Origin: Candidatus Omnitrophota bacterium
Lineage (GTDB): Bacteria > Omnitrophota > Gorgyraeia > Tantalellales > Tantalellaceae
Direction: 5' to 3'
DNA length: 8,054 nt
NCBI GenBank assembly: GCA_028717825.1
Contig: JAQUNB010000046.1
Location: forward strand, 1-8,054
Made by a program: the position numbers and the translations under genes. A model generated the notes under the pieces. The model did no database searches, was not told the DNA's origin, and worked only from the letters and a program-made list of their open reading frames with translations. Below, one piece after another: positions 6,679 to 8,054 of this stretch; position 1 is the first letter of the stretch, and each line of letters opens with the position of its first letter.

Positions 6679-6996
6679 TTACTTTTTAAGTTTTGAAATG
6701 GCGCTCTTTTGGATCTTTATGCGGGTATTATCATCTATCCTTAAAGTGACGACGTCGCTCTGTTTCTCAACATTGAGGATCGTTCCATACATACCGCCTA
6801 TAGTGATAACCTCATCATTTTTCTGGAGGTTTTCAAGCATCTTGGCGTGCTCCTGTTGTGATTTTTTCTGCGGACGTATAAGGAGAAAGTAGAATATAAC
6901 AAATATTATTATAATTGGCAGAAAATTCATGATCGTGTTGACTGCCGCCGGCGAAGAAACGCCTTGGCTTGTTTCGGCAAACGCTAAAGTCATCAT
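6679..6996 (-). CDS. yajC: Sec translocon accessory protein YajC
   Basis: YajC is a small single-span inner-membrane protein that associates with SecDF and the holotranslocon. The 105-residue product is of normal length. A short N-terminal segment precedes one hydrophobic helix at about 22-40 (LPIIIIFVIFYFLLI), followed by the family signature RPQKK (41-45). A cytoplasmic domain then carries DEVITIGGMYGTI (61-73) and ends in a basic tail. Two adjacent ATGs are available at 6996 and 6993. AAAGGA at 7003-7008 is 6 nt from the first and 9 nt from the second, so either may be used; the longer form is annotated. A consensus-like promoter lies 47 bp upstream and secDF follows 62 bp downstream, so yajC-secDF is probably an operon with its own promoter. 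Confidence 0.97.
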   Translation of the reverse strand: MMTLAFAETSQGVSSPAAVNTIMNFLPIIIIFVIFYFLLIRPQKKSQQEHAKMLENLQKNDEVITIGGMYGTILNVEKQSDVVTLRIDDNTRIKIQKSAISKLKK

Positions 6997-7042
6997 AACT
7001 ATTCCTTTCGATTGTTATTTTTGTTAAGTCAAAATATACCTA

Positions 7043-7071
7043 ATTATACATACATGTTCGTTGAAATGCAA
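7043..7071 (-). promoter_or_regulatory. Predicted sigma-70 promoter for yajC-secDF
   Basis: On the minus strand TTGCAT (7066-7071), a 17-nt spacer and a perfect TATAAT (7043-7048). Transcription would start near 7036, leaving a leader of about 40 nt before the yajC ATG. It uses the same -35 hexamer and spacing as the predicted rpmB promoter. Confidence 0.75.
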
Positions 7072-7137
7072 AGCCAAAATTTTAATATTATGTGAAGTTG
7101 GTCGCGACTATTTCCACAATCTATATCTACCGCATAA

Positions 7138-7158
7138 GGAACGGTTTAAAACCGTTCC
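7138..7158. repeat. Perfect short palindrome in the tgt-yajC spacer
   Basis: GGAACGGTT (7138-7146) and AACCGTTCC (7150-7158) flank a TAA loop. No T-run follows on the minus strand, so it is not a standard terminator for tgt. It sits about 67 bp upstream of the yajC -35 box and 40 bp after the tgt stop. Options are an operator, an mRNA-stabilising 3' hairpin for tgt, or one copy of a dispersed REP-like palindrome. Confidence 0.65.
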
Positions 7159-7198
7159 CTACGACACATCATTATCGATACTATATTAAAAAGGGCTT

Positions 7199-8054
<856 letters not shown>

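Overview
The window looks like ordinary chromosomal core from an uncultured-type Gram-negative bacterium. The strand-asymmetric order tgt - yajC - secDF - recJ, a fused SecDF, a zinc-type ribosomal protein L28 and moderate GC fit Candidatus Omnitrophota or a related PVC-superphylum lineage. That placement is an inference from style and gene order, not a demonstrated assignment. I saw no phage, transposase, CRISPR, toxin-antitoxin or defence genes, and no tRNA or rRNA.

Layout. Positions 1-1663 (minus) hold the N-terminal 554 residues of RecG helicase, cut by the left edge. Divergent from it, 1791-2021 (plus) is rpmB (L28), followed by a strong hairpin terminator. Positions 2083-2568 form a 486-bp gene-free stretch with a second terminator-like hairpin and a set of degenerate short-period repeats. 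Positions 2569-4278 (minus) are recJ. A 109-bp spacer built from the same heptad repeats separates it from secDF (4388-6616, minus). Upstream lie yajC (6679-6996, minus) and the 3' part of tgt (7199-8054, minus, cut by the right edge). Between tgt and yajC are a clear sigma-70-type promoter and a short perfect palindrome.

How the genes relate. YajC and SecDF are accessory subunits of the Sec translocon, and SecDF uses the proton gradient to pull exported proteins across the inner membrane. Tgt inserts a queuine precursor into tRNA anticodons and is a traditional neighbour of yajC-secD-secF. RecJ and RecG both handle stalled or damaged replication forks (5'-3' ssDNA exonuclease and branch-migrating helicase). 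L28 is a structural protein of the large ribosomal subunit.

The most interesting signals are non-coding. (1) The recG/rpmB spacer appears to carry two promoters facing each other, each with its -35 box on or next to the other gene's start codon, so the two 5' leaders would be complementary over about 70 nt. (2) A family of 7-bp-period repeats is confined, within this window, to the two spacers flanking recJ, and one pair forms a 23-bp near-perfect inverted repeat ending 7 nt before the recJ start, which has no Shine-Dalgarno sequence. (3) RecG has unusual residues in two otherwise very conserved helicase motifs. I found no convincing new protein system.
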